A DNA stretch of 64,000 nucleotides, taken from NCBI GenBank assembly GCA_016720825.1, contig JADKJV010000004.1, positions 186,001-250,000 on the forward strand, given 5' to 3'. The stretch comes from Chitinophagaceae bacterium (GTDB taxonomy: Bacteria > Bacteroidota > Bacteroidia > Chitinophagales > Chitinophagaceae). Shown piece after piece: positions 36,167 to 44,641 of the stretch. Under the pieces are notes generated by a model, which was not told the DNA's origin, searched no databases, and saw only the letters and a list, made by a program, of their open reading frames with translations. The translations under genes were made by a program, and so were the position numbers. Position 1 is the stretch's first letter, and the number at the start of each line of letters is the position of its first letter.

Positions 36167-36424
36167 ATGGAAGCAAGAAATTTAAGAAAGACCAGGATTG
36201 GGGTTGTAACCAGCAACAAAATGGCTAAAACCATTACGGTGGCTGTTGAAAGAAAAGTAAAGCACCCTATCTATGGTAAGTTCGTAAAGAAAACAACCAA
36301 GTTCCATGCGCATGATGACAAGAACGAATGCAGCATCGGTGATGTAGTGAAGATCATGGAAACACGCCCCCTCAGCAAAACAAAACGCTGGAGACTGGTG
36401 GAAGTGGTTGAGAAAGTGAAGTAA
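36167..36424 (+). CDS. rpsQ: 30S ribosomal protein S17
   Basis: 85 residues (uS17), OB fold. RKTRIGVVTSNKMAKTITVAVER and GDVVKIMETRPLSKTKRWRLVEV are typical. Needed early in small subunit assembly. Confidence 0.95.
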   Translation: MEARNLRKTRIGVVTSNKMAKTITVAVERKVKHPIYGKFVKKTTKFHAHDDKNECSIGDVVKIMETRPLSKTKRWRLVEVVEKVK

Positions 36425-36428
36425 GAAC

Positions 36429-36516
36429 AAGCTGTTAGCTATTGGCTATTAGCCATTGGCTGACCCGAACTGAAAGAGAAAATAAAATCATTGTGGGCAG
36501 ATGGCTCACAGCTAAA
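36429..36516. repeat. TTAGCTATTGGC-type motif hairpin between rpsQ and rplN
   Basis: AGCTGTTAGCTATTGGCTATTAG units on the left, with an internal TGGCTA-TT-AGCCA hairpin, and ATGGCTCACAGCT on the right as partial reverse complement. Confidence 0.55.
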
Positions 36517-36526
36517 AGCAAATATT

Positions 36527-36895
36527 ATGATTCAGCAAGAAAGCCGGTTAAGCGTGGCGGATAACAGTGGTGCCAAAGAGGTGCTTTGTATCCGTGTACT
36601 CGGCAACAGCGGACAACGTTATGCCAGGATCGGTGATAAGATCGTGGTAACTGTAAAGGATGCGCTGCCCCAGGGTGGTATCAAAAAAGGTACTGTAGCC
36701 AAAGCGGTTATTGTACGCACCACAAACAAGCTGCGCCGTAAAGACGGATCTTATATCCGTTTTGATGACAACGCTGTTGTGATCCTGAACCAGTCAGACG
36801 AACCCCGTGGTACCCGCATCTTCGGACCGGTGGCCAGGGAACTGCGTGATAAAGGCTACATGAAAATTATTTCACTGGCTCCGGAAGTATTATAA
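36527..36895 (+). CDS. rplN: 50S ribosomal protein L14
   Basis: 122 residues (uL14), exactly the usual size from ATG 36527 (MIQQESRLSVADNSGAKEV). The open frame extends to 36491 through the repeat, which is not coding. GGIKKGTVAKAVIVRT and RGTRIFGPVARELR are family motifs. Confidence 0.96.
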   Translation: MIQQESRLSVADNSGAKEVLCIRVLGNSGQRYARIGDKIVVTVKDALPQGGIKKGTVAKAVIVRTTNKLRRKDGSYIRFDDNAVVILNQSDEPRGTRIFGPVARELRDKGYMKIISLAPEVL

Positions 36896-36960
36896 TCCGG
36901 ACTGTTTAGCAGCCTGAATAACTAAAAAATCAACCGCCTGCGGCGGACAAAAAGATAAAA

Positions 36961-37305
36961 ATGAAAGCAAGATTTAAACCCAAGTACAACATCCGGAAAG
37001 GTGACAATGTAGTGGTCATTACCGGAGATGATAAAGACCTGACTAAACCCCGTGTGGTGAAGGAAGTGCTGGTGGAAGAAGGTAAAGTAATCGTGGAAGG
37101 TGTGAACATCATCACTAAGCACACTAAACCTTCTGCCCAGAACACAAAGGGTGGCATCATTAAAAAAGAAGCCCCGGTCCATATCAGCAATGTAATGCTT
37201 TGGGACGCTGCCCAGAAAGCCGGTGCCCGTGTAACACGCGTGCGCAAAGAAGGAAAAACTGAGCGGGTTTTTAAAACTAAAAAAACGCAGGGAGGTAAAA
37301 AATAA
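36961..37305 (+). CDS. rplX: 50S ribosomal protein L24
   Basis: 114 residues (uL24) with the KOW motif (FKPKYNIRKGDNVVVITGDDK). Starts assembly of the large subunit. In the gap before it a CCGCC-TGC-GGCGG hairpin is seen (36933-36945). Its stop TAA shares one base with the rplE ATG. Confidence 0.95.
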   Translation: MKARFKPKYNIRKGDNVVVITGDDKDLTKPRVVKEVLVEEGKVIVEGVNIITKHTKPSAQNTKGGIIKKEAPVHISNVMLWDAAQKAGARVTRVRKEGKTERVFKTKKTQGGKK

Positions 37306-37873
37306 TGAGTACGAAAGCATATTCCCCGAGACTGGCCGATAAGTACAAAAACGAAGTTGTACCGGCACTGGTAAAAAAATTCGGTTATTCAACCATGATG
37401 CAGGCTCCTAAACTGGAGAAAATCTGCCTGAACCGTGGCGTGAACGGTGCGGTTACTGATAAAAAACTGGTTGATATCGCCGTAGATGAGCTGACAACCA
37501 TCACTGGTCAGAAAGCAGTATCCACGATGTCTAAAAAGATATCTCCAACTTCAAACTCCGTAAGGCTATGCCGATCGGCGCCCGCGTGACACTGCGTGGT
37601 GATAAAATGTTTGAATTCATGGATCGCCTGATCGCTGTGGCACTGCCCCGTGTACGTGACTTCAAAGGTGTAAGTGAAAAGGCATTTGACGGTCGTGGTA
37701 ACTATACCCTGGGCGTAACAGAGCAGATCATTTTCCCGGAGATCGATATTGACAAGGTGAATAAAATCACCGGTATGGATATCACCTTCGTGACAACAGC
37801 TGCAACCGATGAAGAGGCATTTGAACTGCTTAAAGAGCTGGGCATGCCTTTCAGAAAAGCAAATACTAATTAA
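37305..37873 (+). CDS. rplE: 50S ribosomal protein L5 (frameshifted)
   Basis: With one base restored the protein is 189 residues (uL5). First part: YSPRLADKYKNEVVPALVKKFGY; second part: PIGARVTLRGDKMFEFMDRL and NYTLGVTEQIIFPEID. It binds 5S rRNA and is normally essential and single-copy. The frame breaks at the five-A run 37533-37537; a sixth A gives the expected SKKDISNFKLRKAMPIGARV. As given, the first part stops at 37589. A base-calling loss is most likely because the protein should be indispensable. Confidence 0.92.
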
Positions 37874-37898
37874 TCGCAAAAACAGATAATCATTAATT

Positions 37899-38168
37899 AT
37901 GGCTAAAACCTCAGTAAAAGCCAGGCAAAGAAAAAGGGAGAAAATGGTTGCCCAAATGGCTACTAAAAGAGCCGAGTTGAAGAAAGCCGGTGACTGGAAA
38001 GCACTGGATGATCTTCCCAAAAACTCTTCCTCAGTCAGGTTGAAAAACCGTTGCGCCCTCACAGGCCGTCCCAAAGGTTATGTCCGTTATTTCGGCATCT
38101 CCCGTGTGGCACTCCGTGATATGGCACTGAACGGAAAAATTCCTGGCCTGAAAAAAGCCAGCTGGTAA
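37899..38168 (+). CDS. rpsN: 30S ribosomal protein S14 (zinc-free type)
   Basis: 89 residues (uS14). AKTSVKARQRKREKMVAQ at the start, NRCALTGRPKGYVRYFGISR in the middle. The four-cysteine zinc site of the short form is absent; this is the longer form without zinc. 25 bases after rplE. Confidence 0.95.
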   Translation: MAKTSVKARQRKREKMVAQMATKRAELKKAGDWKALDDLPKNSSSVRLKNRCALTGRPKGYVRYFGISRVALRDMALNGKIPGLKKASW

Positions 38169-38199
38169 TTCATCAATTCAATTAAAAAACTTATCCAAT

Positions 38200-38236
38200 T
38201 ATCCCGGTACTACCGGGAAACAGGAGGGAAAAAAAT
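38200..38236 (+). promoter_or_regulatory. Hairpin and Shine-Dalgarno sequence before rpsH
   Basis: TCCCGGTA...TACCGGGA is a small hairpin in the gap. CAGGAGGG (38221-38228) lies 8 bases before ATG 38237, one of few good ribosome binding sites here. Confidence 0.45.
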
Positions 38237-38635
38237 ATGGTAACAGATCCTATCGCAGATTTCCTGACGAGAATCCGTAACGCACAGATGGCCGGACACC
38301 GTGTGGTGGACATTCCTGCTTCTAATCTGAAAAAGCGCATGACGGAAATTTTGTACAACCAGGGTTATATCCTGAAGTACAAATTTGAGGATGATAACAA
38401 ACAAGGCGTGATCAAGATCGCCCTGAAGTATGATCCTTCAACTAAGCAACCTGCTATCCAAAGCATGGAGCGTGTCAGCCGTCCGGGTTTACGTCAGTAT
38501 TCCAAACCTGCTGATTTCCGCCGTGTGAAAAATGGCCTGGGTGTGGCTATCCTGTCAACTTCAAAAGGAGTAATGACAGACAAAGAAGCCAAAGCGCAGA
38601 ATGTAGGTGGTGAAGTTCTTTGCTACGTGTATTAA
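38237..38635 (+). CDS. rpsH: 30S ribosomal protein S8
   Basis: 132 residues (uS8). MVTDPIADFLTRIRNAQMAGH at the start; LGVAILSTSKGVMTDKEAK near the end. Binds the central domain of 16S rRNA. In E. coli S8 represses the spc operon. Confidence 0.96.
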   Translation: MVTDPIADFLTRIRNAQMAGHRVVDIPASNLKKRMTEILYNQGYILKYKFEDDNKQGVIKIALKYDPSTKQPAIQSMERVSRPGLRQYSKPADFRRVKNGLGVAILSTSKGVMTDKEAKAQNVGGEVLCYVY

Positions 38636-38749
38636 ACTATGCATCGGGTAACACCGAAGCAGGCAGCCGGATGACAATTTAAGTTCTCTATACGGAACTG
38701 AACACGTCCGGAAGGCTCAAACAAATTATAAAAATTACAAACAGAAATT

Positions 38750-39304
38750 ATGTCCCGTATAGGTAAAAAATCGATTGTTATCCCTGAAGGTGTAACTGTT
38801 ACAATCAGTAAGGATAACGTGGTGACTGTAAAAGGCAAGAATGGTGAACTGAAGCAGACTATTGACCGCGACATCACGGTTGAAGTAGCTGATGGTCATA
38901 TTCATTTCAAACGCCCGACTGACCAGATCCGTCACCGCGCCCTGCATGGTTTATACCGTTCAATTGTTTCCAACCTGGTAAAGGGGGTAACAGAAGGTTA
39001 TGTACGCAAACTCGAACTGATTGGTGTGGGTTTCAAAGCAGCCAACCAGGGAAACGTACTTGATCTTGCACTGGGTTATTCTCACAATATCATTTTCGAA
39101 GTTCCCAAAGAACTGAAAGTGACAACTGCCCAGGAAAAAGGTCAGAACCCGCTTATCACACTGGAAGGTATTGACAAGCAGCTGATCGGACAGGTTTCTG
39201 CAAAAATCCGTGGTCTGCGCAAGCCCGAACCGTACAAAGGAAAAGGTGTTCGTTATGTTGGTGAAGTTGTACGTAAGAAAGCTGGTAAAGCTGCAGGTAA
39301 ATAA
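38750..39304 (+). CDS. rplF: 50S ribosomal protein L6
   Basis: 184 residues (uL6), two similar domains. MSRIGKKSIVIPEGVTV at the start, and the C-terminal signature PEPYKGKGVRYVGE near 165. 114 bases after rpsH, where a CATCGGGT...ACACGTCCGG spacer shows nothing clear. Confidence 0.96.
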   Translation: MSRIGKKSIVIPEGVTVTISKDNVVTVKGKNGELKQTIDRDITVEVADGHIHFKRPTDQIRHRALHGLYRSIVSNLVKGVTEGYVRKLELIGVGFKAANQGNVLDLALGYSHNIIFEVPKELKVTTAQEKGQNPLITLEGIDKQLIGQVSAKIRGLRKPEPYKGKGVRYVGEVVRKKAGKAAGK

Positions 39305-39356
39305 TCAATGAATCACAAACCTGCGGCAAAATCCGCGGGACTTAAATAGAAATAAG

Positions 39357-39716
39357 ATGAACGCAAAAGGAAAATCATCCAGGAGAGACAGGATCCGGCA
39401 TAACATCCGGAACAAGATAAGCGGTACTGCTGCTAAACCCCGTCTTTCTGTATTCAGGAGCAATACTGATATCTATGTTCAGCTGATTGATGATGTGAAC
39501 GGTGCCACACTGGCTTCCGCATCATCCAAGGACAAAGAAATCGTTGCCCAGAAAGTAAATAAATCTGAAAAAGGTAAACTCGTAGGTGCAGCCATTGCCA
39601 AAAAAGCAGTAGCCCTGGGCCTGAAAGATGTAACCTTCGATCGTGGTGGTTATCTCTACCATGGCCGTGTGAAAATGGTGGCTGACGGTGCCCGCGAAGG
39701 CGGTCTCGTGTTTTAA
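39357..39716 (+). CDS. rplR: 50S ribosomal protein L18
   Basis: 119 residues (uL18). RRDRIRHNIRNKISGTAAKPRLSVFRS-type N-terminus and FDRGGYLYHGRVKMVADGAREGG C-terminus. Binds 5S rRNA. The gap before it holds a CCTGCGG...CCGCGGG hairpin. Confidence 0.95.
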   Translation: MNAKGKSSRRDRIRHNIRNKISGTAAKPRLSVFRSNTDIYVQLIDDVNGATLASASSKDKEIVAQKVNKSEKGKLVGAAIAKKAVALGLKDVTFDRGGYLYHGRVKMVADGAREGGLVF

Positions 39717-39751
39717 GAAAATGATCATAAACTTTTTAATTACTAGCATAC

Positions 39752-40270
39752 ATGTCAAAGTTTAACGTAAACAGGGTCAAAGCCGGAGACCTGGAACTGA
39801 AAGACAAAGTGGTTGCCATCAACCGTGTTGTTAAAACAACCAAAGGCGGCCGTGCATTCAGTTTCTCCGCACTCGTAGTAGTGGGGAACGAAAATGGTGT
39901 GGTGGGTCACGGACTTGGCAAAGCCAAGGAAGTGCAGGAAGCCATTACCAAGGGTATTGAAGATGCCAAGAAGAACCTGATTAAAGTTCCGATCATGAAG
40001 GGTACTATTCCCCATGACCAGTGGGCGAAAGAAGGTGCTGCTAAAGTACTCATCAAACCCGCCGCTCATGGTACTGGTGTAATCGCAGGAGGTTCTATGC
40101 GTGCTGTACTCGAAGCAGCCGGTGTAACTGACGTGCTTGCCAAATCACTGGGTTCTGCCAACCCCCACAACGTGGTTAAAGCTACGTTCAAGGCCCTGGC
40201 GCTGCTCCGTGAACCAATCTCCATTGCCAAAACAAGGACAATGGGTTTAAAGAAAGTATTTAACGGATAA
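39752..40270 (+). CDS. rpsE: 30S ribosomal protein S5
   Basis: 172 residues (uS5). LKDKVVAINRVVKTTKGGRAFSF and GTGVIAGGSMRAVLEAAGV are family motifs. Acts in decoding fidelity. 35 bases after rplR. Confidence 0.96.
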   Translation: MSKFNVNRVKAGDLELKDKVVAINRVVKTTKGGRAFSFSALVVVGNENGVVGHGLGKAKEVQEAITKGIEDAKKNLIKVPIMKGTIPHDQWAKEGAAKVLIKPAAHGTGVIAGGSMRAVLEAAGVTDVLAKSLGSANPHNVVKATFKALALLREPISIAKTRTMGLKKVFNG

Positions 40271-40302
40271 TTTCATTCGGTCATTCCGCAAAAGAAATCA
40301 TT

Positions 40303-40485
40303 ATGAAAAAGATCAAAATAACATTGGTAAAGAGTCCGATTGACAGGCCCGAACGCCAGAAGCTTACGCTGAAAGCACTCGGACTGAACAAGACGAATTC
40401 AAGCCGTGAAGTAGAAGCCACCCCTCAGATCCTGGGTATGGTCAGGAAACTGACTCACCTGCTGAAGGTGGAAGACGCGAAATAA
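40303..40485 (+). CDS. rpmD: 50S ribosomal protein L30
   Basis: 60 residues (uL30). IKITLVKSPIDRPERQKLTLKAL and the closing LTHLLKVEDAK are typical. 32 bases after rpsE. Confidence 0.94.
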   Translation: MKKIKITLVKSPIDRPERQKLTLKALGLNKTNSSREVEATPQILGMVRKLTHLLKVEDAK

Positions 40486-40487
40486 AT

Positions 40488-40600
40488 GTGCAAATTTGAA
40501 AATGTGCAAATGTGAAAATTAATACAGCGTATTAAAGTTGAAATTCACTCCCGGTTTGCACATTTATCACATTTCCACATTTATAACATTTTCACATTAA
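40488..40600. repeat. GTGCAAAT/ATTTGCAC-type hairpin between rpmD and rplO
   Basis: Left: ATGTGCAAATTTGAAAATGTG units; right: GGTTTGCACATTTATCACATT and CCACATTTATAACATTTTC, their reverse complement. The two arms enclose about 40 bases. It fills most of a 166-base gap. Confidence 0.7.
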
Positions 40601-40651
40601 CAAAAGCGAGCTCCGGGCTTTCGGAGCGTTGAGTTTAAAATAAAAGCAATT

Positions 40652-41101
40652 ATGAAACTGCATGAATTAAGACCCGCAAAGGGCGCAACACACAAAACGA
40701 AAAGAATTGGTCGCGGTGATGGTTCCGGCCATGGTGGTACATCCACAAAAGGTACCAAAGGTGCCCAGAGCCGTACCGGGTTTAAAAATAAAATGGCCCA
40801 CGAAGGTGGCCAGATGCCTATCCAGCGCCGTGTTCCTAAAAGAGGTTTCAAAAACCCCCACCGCGTTGAATACAAAGTACTCAACATCGGACAGGTTCAG
40901 CATTTATCAGACAGGCATGGTATTACCGAATTCACACTGGAAAATCTTTACATTAACAAATTGATAAGCCAGAATGATAAGGTGAAGGTGCTTGGAAATG
41001 GTGAACTGACAGGTAAATTCACTTTCAAAGTGAATGCTGTCAGCGAGAAAGCCAAAGCCGCTATTGAAGCAGCAGGTGGAACGGTTGAAATCGTAAAGTA
41101 A
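40652..41101 (+). CDS. rplO: 50S ribosomal protein L15
   Basis: 149 residues (uL15). MKLHELRPAKGATHKTKRIGRG at the start with the Gly-rich loop GDGSGHGGTSTKGTKG. Late assembly protein of the large subunit. Confidence 0.95.
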   Translation: MKLHELRPAKGATHKTKRIGRGDGSGHGGTSTKGTKGAQSRTGFKNKMAHEGGQMPIQRRVPKRGFKNPHRVEYKVLNIGQVQHLSDRHGITEFTLENLYINKLISQNDKVKVLGNGELTGKFTFKVNAVSEKAKAAIEAAGGTVEIVK

Positions 41102-41116
41102 TTTTTACTAAATTGC

Positions 41117-41139
41117 CATGATGCATCTAATGCATCATG
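41117..41139. repeat. 10-bp palindromic hairpin between rplO and secY
   Basis: CATGATGCAT and ATGCATCATG pair perfectly with a CTA loop. No T-run follows, so it is not an ordinary terminator. Confidence 0.65.
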
Positions 41140-41173
41140 TGTGTTTTACGGCTAATAAATTATAATTATCCCC

Positions 41174-42511
41174 GTGAAGAAATTTGTACAGACCCTGAAG
41201 AATATCTGGAGCATTGAGGACCTGCGCAGCAAGATCGTTTTCACGCTGGTCATGATCGCTATCTACCGGATAGGCACTCACATCGTTTTACCGGGCATCA
41301 ACCCGATTGAAATGAAGGACAGTGGCTCCGGTAATAATAATGGTCTGCTCGGACTGATTGACGCCTTCTCTGGTGGTGCCTTTAAACAGGCTTCCATCTT
41401 TGCCCTGGGTATCATGCCTTATATCTCTGCTTCCATCTTTATGCAGCTGATGACGGTGCTTGTGCCCCGTTTCCAGAAAATGCAGAAAGAAGGTGACAGC
41501 GGACGCAAGAAAATCAACCAGTACACCCGTTATCTCACAGTTATTGTAACCATGCTCCAGGCATCGGCTTACGTAACTTACATACACAGCATCGCTGGTG
41601 CAGGTGGCATCATGCCCGGATTTGGTAATGCTAACTTCTGGCTGAGTTCAGTAGTTGTGCTTACAGCAGGTACTATGTTCGTGATGTGGATGGGTGAGAA
41701 AATCACTGATAAAGGTTTAGGTAACGGTACCTCACTGATCATCATGATCGGTATCCTTGCCCGTCTCCCGGAATCATTTATCCAGGAACTGGCTTCCAAA
41801 TCAAACCGGAATGGAGATATCCTCGTGTTTATCATCGAGATCGCAATCCTGATCGCTATCATTATGGGTTGTATCCTGCTGATCCAGGGTGTACGTAAAG
41901 TGCCTGTAAACTATGCCAAGCAGATTGTAGGTAACCGCCAGTTCGGTGGTGCCCGCCAGTTCCTGCCGCTTAAAGTGAACAGTGCCGGTGTAATGCCCAT
42001 CATCTTCGCCCAGGCTATCATTTTCATCCCGACCATATTCGCTAACTACCGTACTTCCGGAGGTATTTTCACCATCCTGAGTGATCACAGTAACATTTGG
42101 TACATGCTGATCTACTCCATTGTGGTAATCGGATTTACCTTCCTGTACACAGCGTTGATCTTTAATCCCAAGCAGATTGCAGATAACCTGAAACAGAATA
42201 ATGGTTTCATTCCCGGTGTTAAACCCGGACAGCCCACAGCTGATTATATCGGTACTATTATGGACCGGATTACCTTCCCCGGAGCGGTATTACTCGCTTT
42301 CGTTGGTATCCTGCCCGGTATCGCAGCCAAAGCCGGTGTAACCTCCCAGTTCTCCACTTTCTTCGGCGGTACTTCACTGCTGATCATGGTGGGTGTTATC
42401 CTGGATACACTGCAGCAGATTGAAACACAGCTGCTGATGCGCCAGTACGACGGACTGATGAAGAGCGGACGAATCCAGGGCCGCCAAACCAGCTCTGCCG
42501 TTCAGATGTAA
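41174..42511 (+). CDS. secY: Preprotein translocase subunit SecY
   Basis: 445 residues with ten membrane segments. Begins VKKFVQTLKNIWSIEDLRSKI with a GTG start at 41174. The plug region (LLGLIDAFSGGAFKQASIFALGIMPYI) and the cytoplasmic loop 5 region (GFIPGVKPGQPTADYI) are recognisable. It forms the protein-conducting channel of the inner membrane with SecE and SecG. Followed by a strong terminator, marking the end of this transcription unit. Confidence 0.96.
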   Translation: MKKFVQTLKNIWSIEDLRSKIVFTLVMIAIYRIGTHIVLPGINPIEMKDSGSGNNNGLLGLIDAFSGGAFKQASIFALGIMPYISASIFMQLMTVLVPRFQKMQKEGDSGRKKINQYTRYLTVIVTMLQASAYVTYIHSIAGAGGIMPGFGNANFWLSSVVVLTAGTMFVMWMGEKITDKGLGNGTSLIIMIGILARLPESFIQELASKSNRNGDILVFIIEIAILIAIIMGCILLIQGVRKVPVNYAKQIVGNRQFGGARQFLPLKVNSAGVMPIIFAQAIIFIPTIFANYRTSGGIFTILSDHSNIWYMLIYSIVVIGFTFLYTALIFNPKQIADNLKQNNGFIPGVKPGQPTADYIGTIMDRITFPGAVLLAFVGILPGIAAKAGVTSQFSTFFGGTSLLIMVGVILDTLQQIETQLLMRQYDGLMKSGRIQGRQTSSAVQM

Positions 42512-42532
42512 TGAGTTATCTTAACAATATTC

Positions 42533-42566
42533 AAACCCGGTCAGCCTGCTGACCGGGTTTTATTTT
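42533..42566 (+). terminator. Intrinsic terminator after secY
   Basis: AAACCCGGTCAG and CTGACCGGGTTT form a perfect 12-bp stem with loop CCTG, followed by TATTTTT. Confidence 0.92.
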
Positions 42567-42581
42567 TCACGATATTTGCAA

Positions 42582-43409
42582 ATGATGTTTTGTAAAACAG
42601 ATGAACAGGTAGAACAAATGCGGGCCGCAGCCCGGCTGGTAAGCAGCTCGCTGACTATGGCAGCCGGTATGCTCAAACCCGGACTGGATACCCTTTCCGT
42701 GGATAAAGCCATCGCTGATTTTATCCGTGATCATGGTGCCGTTCCCTCATTCCTGAACTACCATGGTTACCCCTTTAACACCTGTATCTCCGTGAATGAT
42801 GTGGTGGTGCACGGGTTTCCCAATAAAAAACCATTGAAGGAAGGGGATATTGTTTCCATTGATGTGGGTGTAATCCTGAACGGCTGGCATGGTGACCACG
42901 CCTATACTTTCGCAATCGGTGATCCTGGTGCTGATGTGATGCAACTGATCCGGGTTACCAAAGAATCATTATACAAAGGCATTGAAAAAGCAGTGGTGGG
43001 TAATTATACCGGTGATATCGGTTATGCTATCCAGGAACATACTGAAAAAAAACATGGGTATGGCGTAGTACGTGAGCTGGTTGGTCATGGCCTGGGGAAA
43101 AATCTGCATGAAGATCCGCAGATTCCTAATTATGGTAAACGGGGAACCGGGAAAAAATTAAAAGACGGATTAGTGCTGGCTATTGAGCCGATGATCAATA
43201 TGGGGAAGAAAGATGTGTTTACTGAATCTGACGGATGGACAGTGAGAACGCGTGATGGCAAACCTTCCGTCCACTTTGAACACGATGTTTGCGTGCGCAA
43301 ATCCAAAGCAGATATTTTATCTGATTATTCTATTATAGAAAAAGCGGAGAGAGCCAACCCGGATTTATTTACGGAGTCCGCTGTGTCTTCTGCGCAATCC
43401 GCTTTATGA
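42582..43409 (+). CDS. map: Type I methionine aminopeptidase
   Basis: 275 residues; removes the initiator Met from new proteins. NYHGYPFNTCISVND near 65 has the substrate-binding His. The metal ligands are Asp in SIDVG, Asp in GDHAYTF, His in VGHGLGKNLHE, Glu in AIEPMI and Glu in VHFEHDV. I start at ATG 42582 (a TTG at 42576 and an ATG at 42585 are also possible). In many bacteria infA, rpmJ, rpsM and rpsK follow; here a flavoprotein gene overlaps its stop. Confidence 0.94.
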   Translation: MMFCKTDEQVEQMRAAARLVSSSLTMAAGMLKPGLDTLSVDKAIADFIRDHGAVPSFLNYHGYPFNTCISVNDVVVHGFPNKKPLKEGDIVSIDVGVILNGWHGDHAYTFAIGDPGADVMQLIRVTKESLYKGIEKAVVGNYTGDIGYAIQEHTEKKHGYGVVRELVGHGLGKNLHEDPQIPNYGKRGTGKKLKDGLVLAIEPMINMGKKDVFTESDGWTVRTRDGKPSVHFEHDVCVRKSKADILSDYSIIEKAERANPDLFTESAVSSAQSAL

Positions 43410-44641
43410 GCAGGCCTTTACTGGTAGTGGCAGGAGGCGGCGCAGCCGGTTTCTTCTGTGCAGTTAATGCAGCCAGGCTTCATCCCGGCAGGGAAGTAGT
43501 GCTCCTGGAAAAATCCCATAAATTATTATCCAAGGTAAAAGTGAGCGGCGGTGGCCGTTGTAACCTTACGCATGATTGTGCCAATGCCAATGAGATGAGC
43601 CAGGCTTATCCGAGAGGCCGGCATTTTGTGAAGAAAGTACTCCACCGTTTTTTCGCTACCGATACGGTGCAATGGTTTACAGAAAGGGGAGTGGCTATCA
43701 AAACAGAAGCAGATGGCCGTATGTTCCCCGTCAGTGATTCTTCTGCCAGCATCATGGAATGCCTGATGCAGGAAGCCAACCGCTTTGGCATTAAAATCAT
43801 GATGAATGCTGAAGTGGTAAAAGCAGTAACAGATGAGAAAGGCTGGACCATCCGGTTAAAAGATAACCGTGTACTGGAGTCTGAAAATTTCTGTATTGCC
43901 TGTGGCGGATACCCGCGATCAGATATGTTCCAGTGGCTGCGCGAAACCGGTCATACAATCGTTGACCCCGTTCCTTCTTTATTTACATTCAATATACCAC
44001 AGCATCCACTCAAAGAACTGATGGGTATCAGTATCCCGCATGCAAGGGTAAAAGTGGCCGGCACATCCCTGGAAGAGGAAGGGCCCTTACTGATTACACA
44101 TTGGGGACTCAGTGGCCCTGCGGTGCTTCGCCTCAGTGCGCGCGGTGCGAGGGAACTGCATGAGATGAAATACAACTGCCGCATCCTGGTAAACTGGTTG
44201 CCTGAATACAATGAACAAAGTTTGCAGGATGCATTCCGGCTTTACCGGATCCAGGAAGCCAAACAGGTGATGCAGGGCCGTAATCCTTTTGATTATCCAA
44301 AACGGTTCTGGGATCAGTTGTTACAGATGGCCGGCGTGAAAGAAGGAACCCGTTGGGCAGATCTTACAGCCGTATCACAAAACAAACTGGTTAAATCCAT
44401 TTGTGCTTTTGAGTTTGCCGTGAACGGGAAAACCACATTCAAAGAAGAATTCGTGACAGCCGGCGGTATTGATTTAGCGGAAGTGGATCCACAGACGATG
44501 ATGAGTAAAAAACACAAAGGCCTTTTTTTCGCCGGGGAAATACTGGATGTGGATGGGATTACCGGCGGATATAATTTCCAGTTTGCCTGGAGCAGCGGCT
44601 GGATCGCCGCGAATTCACTGGTTAGTCAAGCTGCCGGTTAA
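43406..44641 (+). CDS. HI0933/YhiN-family flavoprotein (NAD(P)/FAD-dependent oxidoreductase)
   Basis: 411 residues. The FAD-binding site is VVAGGGAAGFFCAVNAA at the N-terminus, followed by the family signature SKVKVSGGGRCNLTH near 47-62, and GGYNFQFAWSSGWIAA at the C-terminus. Family members include BaiN-like enzymes; their normal substrate is unknown. It starts by an ATGA overlap with map, so it is co-expressed. The link to translation is unclear. Confidence 0.88.
   Translation: MSRPLLVVAGGGAAGFFCAVNAARLHPGREVVLLEKSHKLLSKVKVSGGGRCNLTHDCANANEMSQAYPRGRHFVKKVLHRFFATDTVQWFTERGVAIKTEADGRMFPVSDSSASIMECLMQEANRFGIKIMMNAEVVKAVTDEKGWTIRLKDNRVLESENFCIACGGYPRSDMFQWLRETGHTIVDPVPSLFTFNIPQHPLKELMGISIPHARVKVAGTSLEEEGPLLITHWGLSGPAVLRLSARGARELHEMKYNCRILVNWLPEYNEQSLQDAFRLYRIQEAKQVMQGRNPFDYPKRFWDQLLQMAGVKEGTRWADLTAVSQNKLVKSICAFEFAVNGKTTFKEEFVTAGGIDLAEVDPQTMMSKKHKGLFFAGEILDVDGITGGYNFQFAWSSGWIAANSLVSQAAG

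Noticed and set aside
36491..36526. 12-codon extension of L14
   Set aside because: It runs through an intergenic repeat, and L14 has its exact family length from ATG 36527.
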